This document shows, in pieces, positions 1 through 6,768 of a stretch of DNA of 19,780 nucleotides; within the stretch, counting starts at the first letter, position 1; each line of letters begins with the position of its first letter. The stretch is taken from the NCBI GenBank assembly GCA_007127425.1, contig SKZJ01000136.1:1-19780 (forward strand). Direction: 5' to 3'. Source of the stretch: Wenzhouxiangella sp. Its GTDB lineage: Bacteria > Pseudomonadota > Gammaproteobacteria > Xanthomonadales > Wenzhouxiangellaceae. The translations under genes were made by a program, and so were the position numbers. The notes beneath the pieces were generated by a model, which saw only the letters and a program-made list of their open reading frames with translations, did no database searches and was not told the DNA's origin.

Positions 1-3
1 CTC

Positions 4-94
4 CCGTCTTCCGTCTTCCGTCTTCCGTCTTCCGTCTTCCGTCTTCCGTCTTCCGTCTTCCGTCTTCCGTCTTCCGTCTTCCGTCTTCCGTCTT
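4..94. repeat. Perfect heptanucleotide tandem repeat, 13 copies
   Basis: Thirteen uninterrupted copies of the 7-bp unit ccgtctt run from 4 to 94. A partial unit (cc) follows, and an imperfect unit precedes at the window edge, so the array may extend upstream. The array is strand-asymmetric, with all pyrimidines except one G per unit. It ends 8 bp before the -35 box of the rpsB promoter. A 7-bp unit does not preserve a single reading frame and no start codon lies in it, so I read it as intergenic. Perfect short arrays of this kind are prone to copy-number change by slippage. Function is unknown. Confidence 0.97.
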
Positions 95-102
95 CCACAC
101 CA

Positions 103-132
103 TTGCACCCCGCCTCGACAATCCGCTACAAT
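103..132 (+). promoter_or_regulatory. Sigma70-like promoter of the rpsB operon
   Basis: A -35 box TTGCAC (103-108) and a -10 box TACAAT (127-132) are separated by 18 bp. This predicts transcription starting near 139 and a leader of about 205 nt before rpsB. It is the best promoter match between the heptamer array and rpsB. The assignment rests on motif match and position only. Confidence 0.6.
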
Positions 133-145
133 AGTCCGGATTTGT

Positions 146-163
146 CTGCCCCCTGTGGGGCAG
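146..163 (+). promoter_or_regulatory. Hairpin at the 5' end of the rpsB leader
   Basis: A perfect 7-bp stem (146-152 with 157-163) closes a 4-nt loop, about 7 nt after the predicted transcription start. No T run follows, so it is not an intrinsic terminator. A stable 5' stem can protect an mRNA or form part of the uS2 autoregulatory leader. Function is inferred. Confidence 0.45.
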
Positions 164-272
164 CAAACCTAAAACACACGCTGGTCGGCACATGCGGCGG
201 GGTTGTCCTGAGCGCTTTCGGAAACGGGAGCCAACAGGATGGTCGCATGGGATCAGCGGAGGCCAAAACCCC

Positions 273-325
273 GGACAATGCACTACTCCGCTCCCACCCG
301 AATCCGACGGGGTGGTGCTATGTCC
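273..325 (+). promoter_or_regulatory. Candidate uS2-autoregulatory rpsB leader structure
   Basis: Three nested stems can form just upstream of the rpsB ribosome binding site: GGACA (273-277) with TGTCC (321-325), GCA (280-282) with TGC (316-318), and CCACCC (294-299) with GGGTGG (310-315). The structure ends 6 nt before the Shine-Dalgarno sequence. In gammaproteobacteria the rpsB-tsf mRNA is repressed by uS2 through its leader, so this is a reasonable operator candidate. I have not matched it to the published consensus. Confidence 0.4.
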
Positions 326-331
326 ATGGAC

Positions 332-338
332 AAAGGAG
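332..338 (+). promoter_or_regulatory. Ribosome binding site fixing the rpsB start
   Basis: AAAGGAG lies 7 nt before the ATG at 346. The reading frame is open for about 240 bp upstream, so this site and protein homology decide the start: the family N-terminus [13 protein letters not shown] begins exactly here. Confidence 0.9.
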
Positions 339-345
339 CATTACC

Positions 346-1428
346 ATGCCCAACGTAACCATGCGCCAGATGCTGGAAGCCGGCGTACATTTCGGTCACC
401 AGACCCGCTACTGGAACCCCAAGATGGAACCCTACATCTTCGGTGCCCGGGGCAAGATCCACATCATCAACCTCGAAGAAACCATGCCGCTGCTCAAGGA
501 GGCGCTCGACTTCCTCAGCCGCATGGCCAGCCGTCGCGGCACCGTCATGTTTGTCGGCACCAAGCGTGCGGCCAGCCAGTCGATCGCCGAAGAAGCCGAG
601 CGCTGCGGCATGCCGTACGTTTCGCATCGCTGGCTCGGCGGCATGCTGACCAATTTCCGCACCGTGCGCGGCTCCATCAACCGGCTCAAGGAACTCGAGC
701 AGATGGAAACCGACGGCACGTTCGAGAAGCTGGTCAAGAAGGAAGTCCTCGAACTGACCCGTGAGCGCGACAAGCTCGAACGCAGCCTCGGCGGCATCAA
801 GGACATGAACGGCCTGCCCGACGCGATGTTCGTCATCGATACCGGCCACGAGGACATCGCCGTGGCCGAAGCCCGCAAGCTGGGCATTCCGGTCGTGGCC
901 GTGGTCGATACCAACCACAACCCGGACAGGATCGATTACGTGATTCCGGGCAACGATGACGCCATCCGCGCCATCCGCCTCTACGCCCAGCTCGCTGCCG
1001 ACGCCATTCTGGAAGGCCGCGCATCCGTCCCGCTGCCGGAAGACGGCAACACCGACGAGTTTGTCGAACTCGACGCAGAAGGCAACCCGATCGAATCGAA
1101 GCCGGCGAGCAAGAAGACGGCCAAGAAGGCCACGGCCAAGGCAACCAAGAAGACCGCCAAGAAGAAGGCTGCGGCCAAGCCGGCTGAAGAAAAAGCCGAA
1201 CCCGAAGCCAAGGCTGAGCCCGAGGCCAAGGCTGAAGCCAAGGACGAAGCGAAGCCTGCAGCCGAACCCGAAACCAAGACTGAGGCCAAGACCGAGAAGC
1301 CGGCCGAAGCCGATGCAGCGGCCGCCCCGAAGAAGGTCAGCAAGAAAAAGGCTGCCAAGAAGAAGGCAACCAAGAAGAAGGCTGCCAAGAAGACCGCGGC
1401 CAAGGCCGACGACGGCGACGAGTCTTGA
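346..1428 (+). CDS. rpsB: Small ribosomal subunit protein uS2 with long Lys/Ala/Glu tail
   Basis: This is ribosomal protein uS2, a component of the 30S subunit near the mRNA exit, 360 aa. Residues 1 to about 245 are a full-length uS2 domain: [22 protein letters not shown] at the N-terminus, then [18 protein letters not shown] and the conserved [14 protein letters not shown] segment. The usual length is about 240 aa. Residues 251-360 are an extra low-complexity tail with two basic KKA-rich blocks (about 254-283 and 333-354) on either side of an acidic AEPEAK-rich block. It resembles histone H1-like or AlgP-like tails. The domain itself is intact, so the protein should be functional. It heads the operon, with tsf starting 31 bp downstream. 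The function of the tail is unknown. Confidence 0.97.
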   Translation: MPNVTMRQMLEAGVHFGHQTRYWNPKMEPYIFGARGKIHIINLEETMPLLKEALDFLSRMASRRGTVMFVGTKRAASQSIAEEAERCGMPYVSHRWLGGMLTNFRTVRGSINRLKELEQMETDGTFEKLVKKEVLELTRERDKLERSLGGIKDMNGLPDAMFVIDTGHEDIAVAEARKLGIPVVAVVDTNHNPDRIDYVIPGNDDAIRAIRLYAQLAADAILEGRASVPLPEDGNTDEFVELDAEGNPIESKPASKKTAKKATAKATKKTAKKKAAAKPAEEKAEPEAKAEPEAKAEAKDEAKPAAEPETKTEAKTEKPAEADAAAAPKKVSKKKAAKKKATKKKAAKKTAAKADDGDES

Positions 1429-1459
1429 TCCCCCGAATCTGCAAGGAGCCTGAACAGCA

Positions 1460-2326
1460 ATGAGCATTACTGCAGCACAAGTCAAGGAACTGCGTGAACG
1501 CACCGGCGCCGGCATGATGGAATGCAAGAAGGCGCTGGTCGAGACCGACGGTGACATGGATGCCGCCATCGAGCAGCTACGCAAGACCGGCCTGGCCAAG
1601 GCTGACAAGAAGTCCGGCCGCGTAGCCGCCGAAGGGGCGGTCGTTCATGCCACACGTGGCAACCAGGCGGTCCTGGTCGAAATCAACAGCGAAACCGACT
1701 TTGTCGCCAAGGATGAGAACTTCCGCCGCTTCGCCGACGAAGTGGCCGAAGCGGCCATCGAGGCCAATGATGTCGACGCCCTCAACCAGGCCACCCTCAG
1801 CAACGGCCAGACGGTGGAAGACACCCGCCAGCAGCTGGTCGCCAAGCTGGGTGAGAACATCCAGGTTCGCCGCATGGCGCGCATGGAATCCGATGGCGCC
1901 CTGGGTGCCTACATCCACGGTGGCCGCATCGGCGTACTGGTCGGTCTCGAAGGTGGCGAGGAGGAACTGGCACGTGATATCGCCATGCACGTGGCCGCCC
2001 TCAACCCGGCCTTCCGCGACGTCGAAGACGTCCCGGCCGACGTGATCGAGAAGGAAAAGCAGATTCTCGTCTCCCAGGCCGAAGAAAGCGGCAAACCGCC
2101 GGAAATCATCGAAAAGATGGTCACCGGTCGGCTCAAGAAGCACCTGGCCGAGATCACCCTGACCGGACAGCCGTTCGTCAAGGATGGCGACGTCACCGTC
2201 GGCAAGCTGTTGTCGGGCAAGGGTGCGAGCGTCGCCGGTTTCGTCCGGCTCGAGGTCGGCGAGGGCATCGAGAAGGAAGAAGCCGATTTCGCGGCCGAAG
2301 TCATGGAGCAGGCCCGCGGCAGCTGA
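1460..2326 (+). CDS. tsf: Translation elongation factor EF-Ts
   Basis: EF-Ts is the cytoplasmic nucleotide-exchange factor that releases GDP from EF-Tu. The protein has 288 aa, close to the usual length in enteric bacteria. The N-terminal UBA-like domain ([20 protein letters not shown], residues 1-50) is followed by the EF-Tu-contacting TDFV motif at residues 79-82, in the position known from E. coli. The rest is the dimerisation and core domain. The ATG is preceded by AAGGAG at 1443-1448. The gene is 31 bp after rpsB, in the canonical rpsB-tsf pair, and is expected to share its promoter and uS2 control. Confidence 0.98.
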   Translation: MSITAAQVKELRERTGAGMMECKKALVETDGDMDAAIEQLRKTGLAKADKKSGRVAAEGAVVHATRGNQAVLVEINSETDFVAKDENFRRFADEVAEAAIEANDVDALNQATLSNGQTVEDTRQQLVAKLGENIQVRRMARMESDGALGAYIHGGRIGVLVGLEGGEEELARDIAMHVAALNPAFRDVEDVPADVIEKEKQILVSQAEESGKPPEIIEKMVTGRLKKHLAEITLTGQPFVKDGDVTVGKLLSGKGASVAGFVRLEVGEGIEKEEADFAAEVMEQARGS

Positions 2327-2365
2327 TCGCACCATCAACGAAACAACCAGGCAAGGAGACTGACA

Positions 2366-3082
2366 TTGAACGAGACTAACGGTTGCCGACGCATCCTGCT
2401 CAAGATCAGCGGCGAAGCCTTGCTTGGTGAACTGGATTACGGCATCGACCCCAAGGTCAGCTCGCGGATCGCCAGCGAGGTGGCCGAGGTGGTCGATGCC
2501 GGGGTCCAGATCGGCGTCGTCATCGGCGGCGGCAATATTTTCCGCGGGAAGGGACTGGCCGCCTCCGGCATCGACCGCATCACCGGCGACCATATGGGTA
2601 TGTTGGCCACGGTGATGAATGCGCTCGGCCTGCAGGATGCGCTGGAACGTGCCGGGGTCACCACCCGCGTGATGTCGGCGATCTCGGTACGCGAGGTCTG
2701 TGAAGACTACATTCGTCGACGCGCCGTACGTCATTTGCAAAAGGGTCGCGCGGTAATCTTCGCCGCCGGAACGGGCAACCCGTTCTTCACGACCGACACG
2801 GCCGCCAGCCTGCGTGCGATCGAGATCGGCGCCGACCTGATGATCAAGGCGACCAAGGTCGACGGCATTTACTCGGCCGATCCAGTCAAGGATGCCAGCG
2901 CGACGCGCTACGACCGCATCAGCTACGACGAAGTAATCGAGAAAAAACTGGAAGTCATGGATACCAACGCGATCGTACTGTGCCGCGACCAATCCATGCC
3001 CATCCGCATTGTCAATCTCAGCCGTGCCGGTGAGCTGGGCCGTGTCATCAACGGCGAGAATGTCGGCACGCTGGTCAGCTGA
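2366..3082 (+). CDS. pyrH: Uridylate kinase (UMP kinase)
   Basis: UMP kinase phosphorylates UMP to UDP with ATP in pyrimidine nucleotide synthesis, in the cytoplasm as a hexamer regulated by GTP and UTP. The 238-aa protein shows the amino-acid-kinase fold motifs: [11 protein letters not shown] near residue 10, [13 protein letters not shown] near residue 50, [13 protein letters not shown] near residue 140, and [11 protein letters not shown] near residue 165. The start is a TTG at 2366, placed 6 nt after AAGGAGA (2353-2359). No ATG in a suitable place precedes the conserved LLKISG segment. The gene follows tsf by 39 bp. Confidence 0.97.
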   Translation: MNETNGCRRILLKISGEALLGELDYGIDPKVSSRIASEVAEVVDAGVQIGVVIGGGNIFRGKGLAASGIDRITGDHMGMLATVMNALGLQDALERAGVTTRVMSAISVREVCEDYIRRRAVRHLQKGRAVIFAAGTGNPFFTTDTAASLRAIEIGADLMIKATKVDGIYSADPVKDASATRYDRISYDEVIEKKLEVMDTNAIVLCRDQSMPIRIVNLSRAGELGRVINGENVGTLVS

Positions 3083-3101
3083 AGCTCGGCCCGGCTACAA
3101 T
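3072..3101 (+). promoter_or_regulatory. Possible internal promoter before frr
   Basis: TGGTCA (3072-3077) and TACAAT (3096-3101) are 18 bp apart at the pyrH-frr junction, where the gap widens to 71 bp. The -10 is good and the -35 matches four of six positions. It could add transcription of frr and the downstream lipid genes. This is a motif match only. Confidence 0.3.
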
Positions 3102-3153
3102 CTGCGACCGTATGCCGGTTGCTTTCCGGCACTGAACGAACAAGAGGTGTTTC

Positions 3154-3711
3154 ATGCTCGATGATATCAAGAAGGATGCCGACGCCCGCATGGGCAAAAG
3201 CATTGCCGCGCTAAAGTCCGAACTGGCCAAAATCCGTACCGGCCGCGCCCACCCCAGCCTGCTCGAGCACATAACCGTCGACTACTACGGCTCGGAAGTG
3301 CCACTGAGCCAGGCTGCCAACGTCAATATCGAGGACCCCCGCACCCTCAGCGTGGTGCCGTTCGACAAGTCCATGGTGGGCAAGATCGAAAAAGCCATCA
3401 TGACCTCCGATCTCGGCCTCAATCCGGCCACCGCCGGCGTCAATATCCGTGTGCCGCTGCCGGTCCTGACCGAGGAACGGCGCCAGGAGCTGGGCAAGGT
3501 CGTTCACGCCGAAGGTGAGCAGGCCAAGGTCGCCATCCGTAACATCCGCCGCGACGCCAACAACCAGCTCAAGGATTTTCTCAAGGAAAAGGAGCTGTCG
3601 GAGGATGACGTGCGGCGCGGGGAAACGCTGGTACAGCAGCTCACCGACAAGTACGTGGGCGAGGTCGACAAGCTGGTGGCGACCAAGGAAAAGGAGCTGA
3701 TGGAAATCTGA
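3154..3711 (+). CDS. frr: Ribosome recycling factor
   Basis: RRF splits post-termination ribosomes together with EF-G. The 185-aa length is identical to E. coli RRF. The sequence follows the family throughout: [21 protein letters not shown] near residues 26-46, [17 protein letters not shown] near 50-66, and the C-terminal helix of the long three-helix bundle with [16 protein letters not shown]. An AGAGG (3143-3147) precedes the ATG. The gene lies in the pyrH-frr order typical of most bacteria. In E. coli dxr follows directly, but here uppS begins 3 nt after the stop. Confidence 0.98.
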   Translation: MLDDIKKDADARMGKSIAALKSELAKIRTGRAHPSLLEHITVDYYGSEVPLSQAANVNIEDPRTLSVVPFDKSMVGKIEKAIMTSDLGLNPATAGVNIRVPLPVLTEERRQELGKVVHAEGEQAKVAIRNIRRDANNQLKDFLKEKELSEDDVRRGETLVQQLTDKYVGEVDKLVATKEKELMEI

Positions 3712-3714
3712 TCG

Positions 3715-4443
3715 GTGACCTCTTCCGCTCCACTGCCCGAACACGTTGCCATCATCATGGATGGCAACGGCCGCTGGGCGCTCCGTCAGGGGCGCCCGCG
3801 CACGGATGGGCATGAAGCCGGCAGCGACGCGCTCAAGCGCACCATCGAAACCGCACTGAAGCACCGCATTCCCACCCTCACCGTTTACGCCTTTTCCAGC
3901 GAGAACTGGTCGCGCCCCCGCAGCGAGGTCCGCAAACTGCTCGAATTGTTCCTGCGGGCACTCAACCGCGAGGTGCGCGAACTCGACGAACATGGCGTTC
4001 GCATTCGCTTCGTCGGCGATCGCAGCGCCTTCAATCCGGCACTGCGCGACGGCATGCTGCGGGCGGAGAAGCGTACCCGCAACAATGCCGCCCTGCTGCT
4101 CAATGTGGCGGTCAACTACGGCGGTCATGCCGATATTGCCGGCGCCGCGCGACGACTGGCCGAAGCAGTCGCGCGAGGCGAACTCGAGAGCAAGCAGATC
4201 GACGCCGAGCGCCTGGGCACCGAACTGGCCCTCGGCGACGTGGCACCGCCCGACCTGTTCATTCGCACCGGTGGTGAAAAGCGGCTTTCCAATTTCCTGT
4301 TGTGGGAACTGGCCTATACCGAACTGTATTTCACCGAGGTGCTCTGGCCCGATTTCGACGGCACTCACCTCGAAGCCGCGCTGGCCGATTACGCACGCCG
4401 GGAGCGACGCTTCGGTGGCCTGGGTGAAGTAAAGCATGCTTAG
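3715..4443 (+). CDS. uppS: Undecaprenyl diphosphate synthase (cis-prenyltransferase)
   Basis: UppS adds eight isopentenyl units to farnesyl diphosphate to make the C55 lipid carrier for peptidoglycan and O-antigen synthesis. The 242-aa protein contains the catalytic HVAIIMDGNGRWA motif (Asp16), YAFSSENWSRP, LNVAVNYGG, and the family signature around DLFIRTGGEKRLSNFLLW. The start is a GTG placed 3 nt after the frr stop. The nearest GGAG (3693-3696) is 18 nt away, so translation probably depends on coupling to frr. It overlaps cdsA by 8 bp. Slightly shorter than E. coli UppS (253 aa) at the N-terminus, but all conserved blocks are present. Confidence 0.97.
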   Translation: MTSSAPLPEHVAIIMDGNGRWALRQGRPRTDGHEAGSDALKRTIETALKHRIPTLTVYAFSSENWSRPRSEVRKLLELFLRALNREVRELDEHGVRIRFVGDRSAFNPALRDGMLRAEKRTRNNAALLLNVAVNYGGHADIAGAARRLAEAVARGELESKQIDAERLGTELALGDVAPPDLFIRTGGEKRLSNFLLWELAYTELYFTEVLWPDFDGTHLEAALADYARRERRFGGLGEVKHA

Positions 4444-5242
4444 ACAGCGCGTTGTCACCGCGCTGATCCTGGCCGTCGTCGGACTGAGCGCACTGTTCCT
4501 GCTGCCTGCCGTGGCCTTCGCCGCGGCCGCGGCCCTGTTGCTGGCCGGCGCCGGGGGCTGGGAGGCAGCACGCCTGGCCGGTCTGGACACCCACGGCCAG
4601 CGATTTGCACTGGCCCTCGTCCTGCTCGGCCTATGCCTGGCATTGTGGCTATGGCTGCCCCCGGCTACCACTCACTGGGCCTTGTTGCCGGCCTGTGCAA
4701 TCTGGCTGCTCAACGGGGCCTGGCTGGTCCGCCCCGGCCTGGGTCGGAACGCGGGGTCCACTGCTGTTGCGGGAAAAATTGCAGTCCTCGTCATCATTCT
4801 GTCGGGCGCCTGGCTGGCCCTGGCCTGGCTACAATCGAGCTCACCCTGGCTGGTGGTCATGCTCCTGATCCTGATTGCGGCAGCCGATATCTCAGCCTAC
4901 TTCACCGGCCGCCACTTCGGCGGACCAAAGCTCGCACCGAGCATCAGCCCAGGGAAAACCCTCTCGGGTGCTGCCGGCGGCTTGACCGGGGCGACGGCAC
5001 TGACCGCCCTGAGCGCGGCCGTCTTGCCCGACAGCCCGTTCACTCCCGCCACCGGGGCCCTGCTCGGCCTGGGTATCGGAATCATTTCCATTGCCGGCGA
5101 CCTGTTCATCAGCCTGCTCAAGCGCCAGCGCGACCTCAAGGACACTTCGGCATTGCTCCCCGGTCACGGCGGGGTACTGGACCGTTTCGACAGCCTGGTC
5201 GCCGCCCTGCCGTTCTTCGCCCTGGCCGTGATGTTCTGGTGA
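4436..5242 (+). CDS. cdsA: Phosphatidate cytidylyltransferase (CDP-diglyceride synthase)
   Basis: CdsA makes CDP-diacylglycerol from phosphatidic acid and CTP in the inner membrane, the common precursor of all phospholipids. The 268-aa protein is strongly hydrophobic, with several predicted membrane helices. It carries the full CDP-transferase signature at residues 226-250 (S-x-x-K-R, then K-D, then PGHGG and DR), including the metal-binding KD and DR pairs. It overlaps the 3' end of uppS by 8 bp, which suggests translational coupling. In Pseudomonas dxr follows cdsA; here a 98-bp gap leads straight to rseP. Confidence 0.96.
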   Translation: MLRQRVVTALILAVVGLSALFLLPAVAFAAAAALLLAGAGGWEAARLAGLDTHGQRFALALVLLGLCLALWLWLPPATTHWALLPACAIWLLNGAWLVRPGLGRNAGSTAVAGKIAVLVIILSGAWLALAWLQSSSPWLVVMLLILIAAADISAYFTGRHFGGPKLAPSISPGKTLSGAAGGLTGATALTALSAAVLPDSPFTPATGALLGLGIGIISIAGDLFISLLKRQRDLKDTSALLPGHGGVLDRFDSLVAALPFFALAVMFW

Positions 5243-5279
5243 TTCACTTTCATCATCGAACCGGCAAGGCCGCAAAGGT

Positions 5280-5314
5280 TAGAATAAAGGGTTGGCCCGA
5301 AGGGAATTCGGGCC
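5280..5314 (+). promoter_or_regulatory. Hairpin and possible -10 box in the cdsA-rseP gap
   Basis: An 8-bp perfect stem (5294-5301 with 5307-5314, loop gggaa) stands in the 98-bp gap before rseP. TAGAAT (5280-5285) just before it resembles a -10 box, but the best -35 partner is poor. No T run follows the hairpin, so it is not a standard terminator. It may be a leader hairpin or a processing site before rseP. Confidence 0.35.
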
Positions 5315-5340
5315 GCTCATCTGGAGTCTGATCTATCATC

Positions 5341-6714
5341 ATGCTGGACATATTCGGACCCATTCTTTGGCTGGTGGTCGCCCTCGGCATCCTGATCACC
5401 TTCCACGAGTTCGGCCACTTCTGGGTCGCACGGCGCTGCGGTGTGCGCGTTCTGCGCTTCTCGGTCGGATTCGGCCCGGCACTGTGGTCGCGTACCGCCA
5501 GTGACGGCACCGAATACCGGATTGCCGCCGTGCCGCTGGGCGGCTACGTCAAGATGCTCGACGAACGCGAGGCGCCGGTAGCGCCCGAGGAGAAAGAGCA
5601 GGCCTTCAACCGCCAACCGGTGGGCCAGCGCATCGCCATCGTCGCCGCCGGTCCGGTATTCAACCTGATCTTTGCCGTTGCCGCCTTCTGGCTGATGTTC
5701 GTCGTCGGCATTCCGGAAACCCGCCCGGTGGTTGGCGAGGCCACCGGCATTGCCGCCGAAGCCGGTCTTGAGGAGCATGACCTGATCACCCGGGTCGGCA
5801 CCCGCGACACGCAAACCTGGACGCATGCCATGCTCGGCCTCCTGCCGCCGGCCCTGGACCGCCGCCCCGTCACCGTGGAGCTGGAACGTCCTGATGGCCA
5901 GCGCCGCGAAACGACCCTGGCCCTGGACCGTCTGGGGCCGGATTTCGAGGAGGAGCGCACCATCGAACTGGTCGGCATCTCACCCTGGCGGCCAGACCTC
6001 CCGGCATTGATCGGCGAGATCGGCGAAGGGACCCCGGCAGACCGGGCCGGCCTGGAACCGGGCGACCGCATCACGGCCATCAACGACCACGCCGTCGAGG
6101 GCTGGCGAGACATCGCCCGCCTGATCCCGGAACAGGGAATCGACGAGAGCGGCCAGCCCCGGGAGATGGTGCTCGAACTGGAGCGAACCGGACGCACCCT
6201 GCAGGTGCAAATCACTCCCGATATCAGCGGCGGCCGACCGGTGATCGGCGTCCAGGCCGGCGAGCCCGATGCGGAAATCCAGGCGCTGATAGAACGTGCA
6301 TTCACCATCCTGCGCCACGACCCGGCCACCGCGGTGGGCGAAGCGGTGGGCGAGACATGGCGACTGACCACGGCTACGCTCGGTATACTGGGCCGCATGA
6401 TCAGCGGAAAGGCCAGTCTGTCGAACCTGGCCGGGCCCATCACGATTGCCCAGCTGGCCCATTCATCGGCACTTCTGGGCTTTTCCAGGTTCCTGTTCTT
6501 CCTCGGCCTGATCAGCCTCTCGCTGGCGATCATCAACCTGTTGCCGATCCCGATGCTGGATGGCGGGCACCTAATGTATTACCTTGTGGAGTTGATCAAG
6601 GGGTCGCCCGTTTCCGAACAGACTCAGGTTGCAGGCCAGTACGTCGGCCTGCTGATGGTCATCGCCCTGATGAGTCTGGCCATATTTAACGACATCTTAC
6701 GACTGATCACCTAA
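5341..6714 (+). CDS. rseP: RseP-type site-2 intramembrane zinc protease
   Basis: RseP cleaves the anti-sigma-E factor RseA within the membrane after DegS has cut it, and also clears remnant signal peptides. The 457-aa protein (E. coli 450) begins with a membrane helix carrying HEFGH at residues 22-26, identical in position to E. coli. Two periplasmic PDZ regions lie at about 115-200 and 205-300; the second contains AGLEPGDRITAIN near 236. The C-terminal membrane part has the third zinc ligand in NLLPIPMLDGGH (Asp407). The ATG at 5341 follows GGAG (5323-5326) at a long spacing. It precedes bamA, the usual order. Confidence 0.96.
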   Translation: MLDIFGPILWLVVALGILITFHEFGHFWVARRCGVRVLRFSVGFGPALWSRTASDGTEYRIAAVPLGGYVKMLDEREAPVAPEEKEQAFNRQPVGQRIAIVAAGPVFNLIFAVAAFWLMFVVGIPETRPVVGEATGIAAEAGLEEHDLITRVGTRDTQTWTHAMLGLLPPALDRRPVTVELERPDGQRRETTLALDRLGPDFEEERTIELVGISPWRPDLPALIGEIGEGTPADRAGLEPGDRITAINDHAVEGWRDIARLIPEQGIDESGQPREMVLELERTGRTLQVQITPDISGGRPVIGVQAGEPDAEIQALIERAFTILRHDPATAVGEAVGETWRLTTATLGILGRMISGKASLSNLAGPITIAQLAHSSALLGFSRFLFFLGLISLSLAIINLLPIPMLDGGHLMYYLVELIKGSPVSEQTQVAGQYVGLLMVIALMSLAIFNDILRLIT

Positions 6715-6768
6715 ACTGCGGCACCTGTCCGACCGCCCGACAACACATAACCAGAAGTTCTTTTTTTT

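Noticed and set aside
1..96. CRISPR array
   Set aside because: The 7-bp units are directly abutting with no spacers.
103..345. In-frame extension of rpsB upstream to an earlier ATG
   Set aside because: The frame is open but the residues do not resemble uS2, it crosses the promoter and leader, and the family start with a strong Shine-Dalgarno is at 346.
1100..1428. The repetitive rpsB 3' part as a tandem DNA repeat or frameshift artefact
   Set aside because: The codons are in one open frame with varied synonymous use, and there is no fixed repeat unit; it reads as a selected low-complexity protein tail.
283..1608. 441-codon open frame on the minus strand across rpsB
   Set aside because: It is the antisense of a GC-rich conserved gene; its Leu/Gly-rich repeats mirror the uS2 tail, and it has no recognisable family.
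1577..2992. 471-codon minus-strand frame across tsf and pyrH
   Set aside because: It runs antisense through two well-conserved genes with normal codon use on the plus strand; a high-GC shadow frame.
3114..3130. Short hairpin (gccgg with ccggc) before frr
   Set aside because: Only 5 bp with a 7-nt loop and no T run; too common in GC-rich DNA to call.
3211..4671. 486-codon minus-strand frame across frr, uppS and cdsA
   Set aside because: Antisense to three conserved genes, no family motifs and no ribosome binding site.
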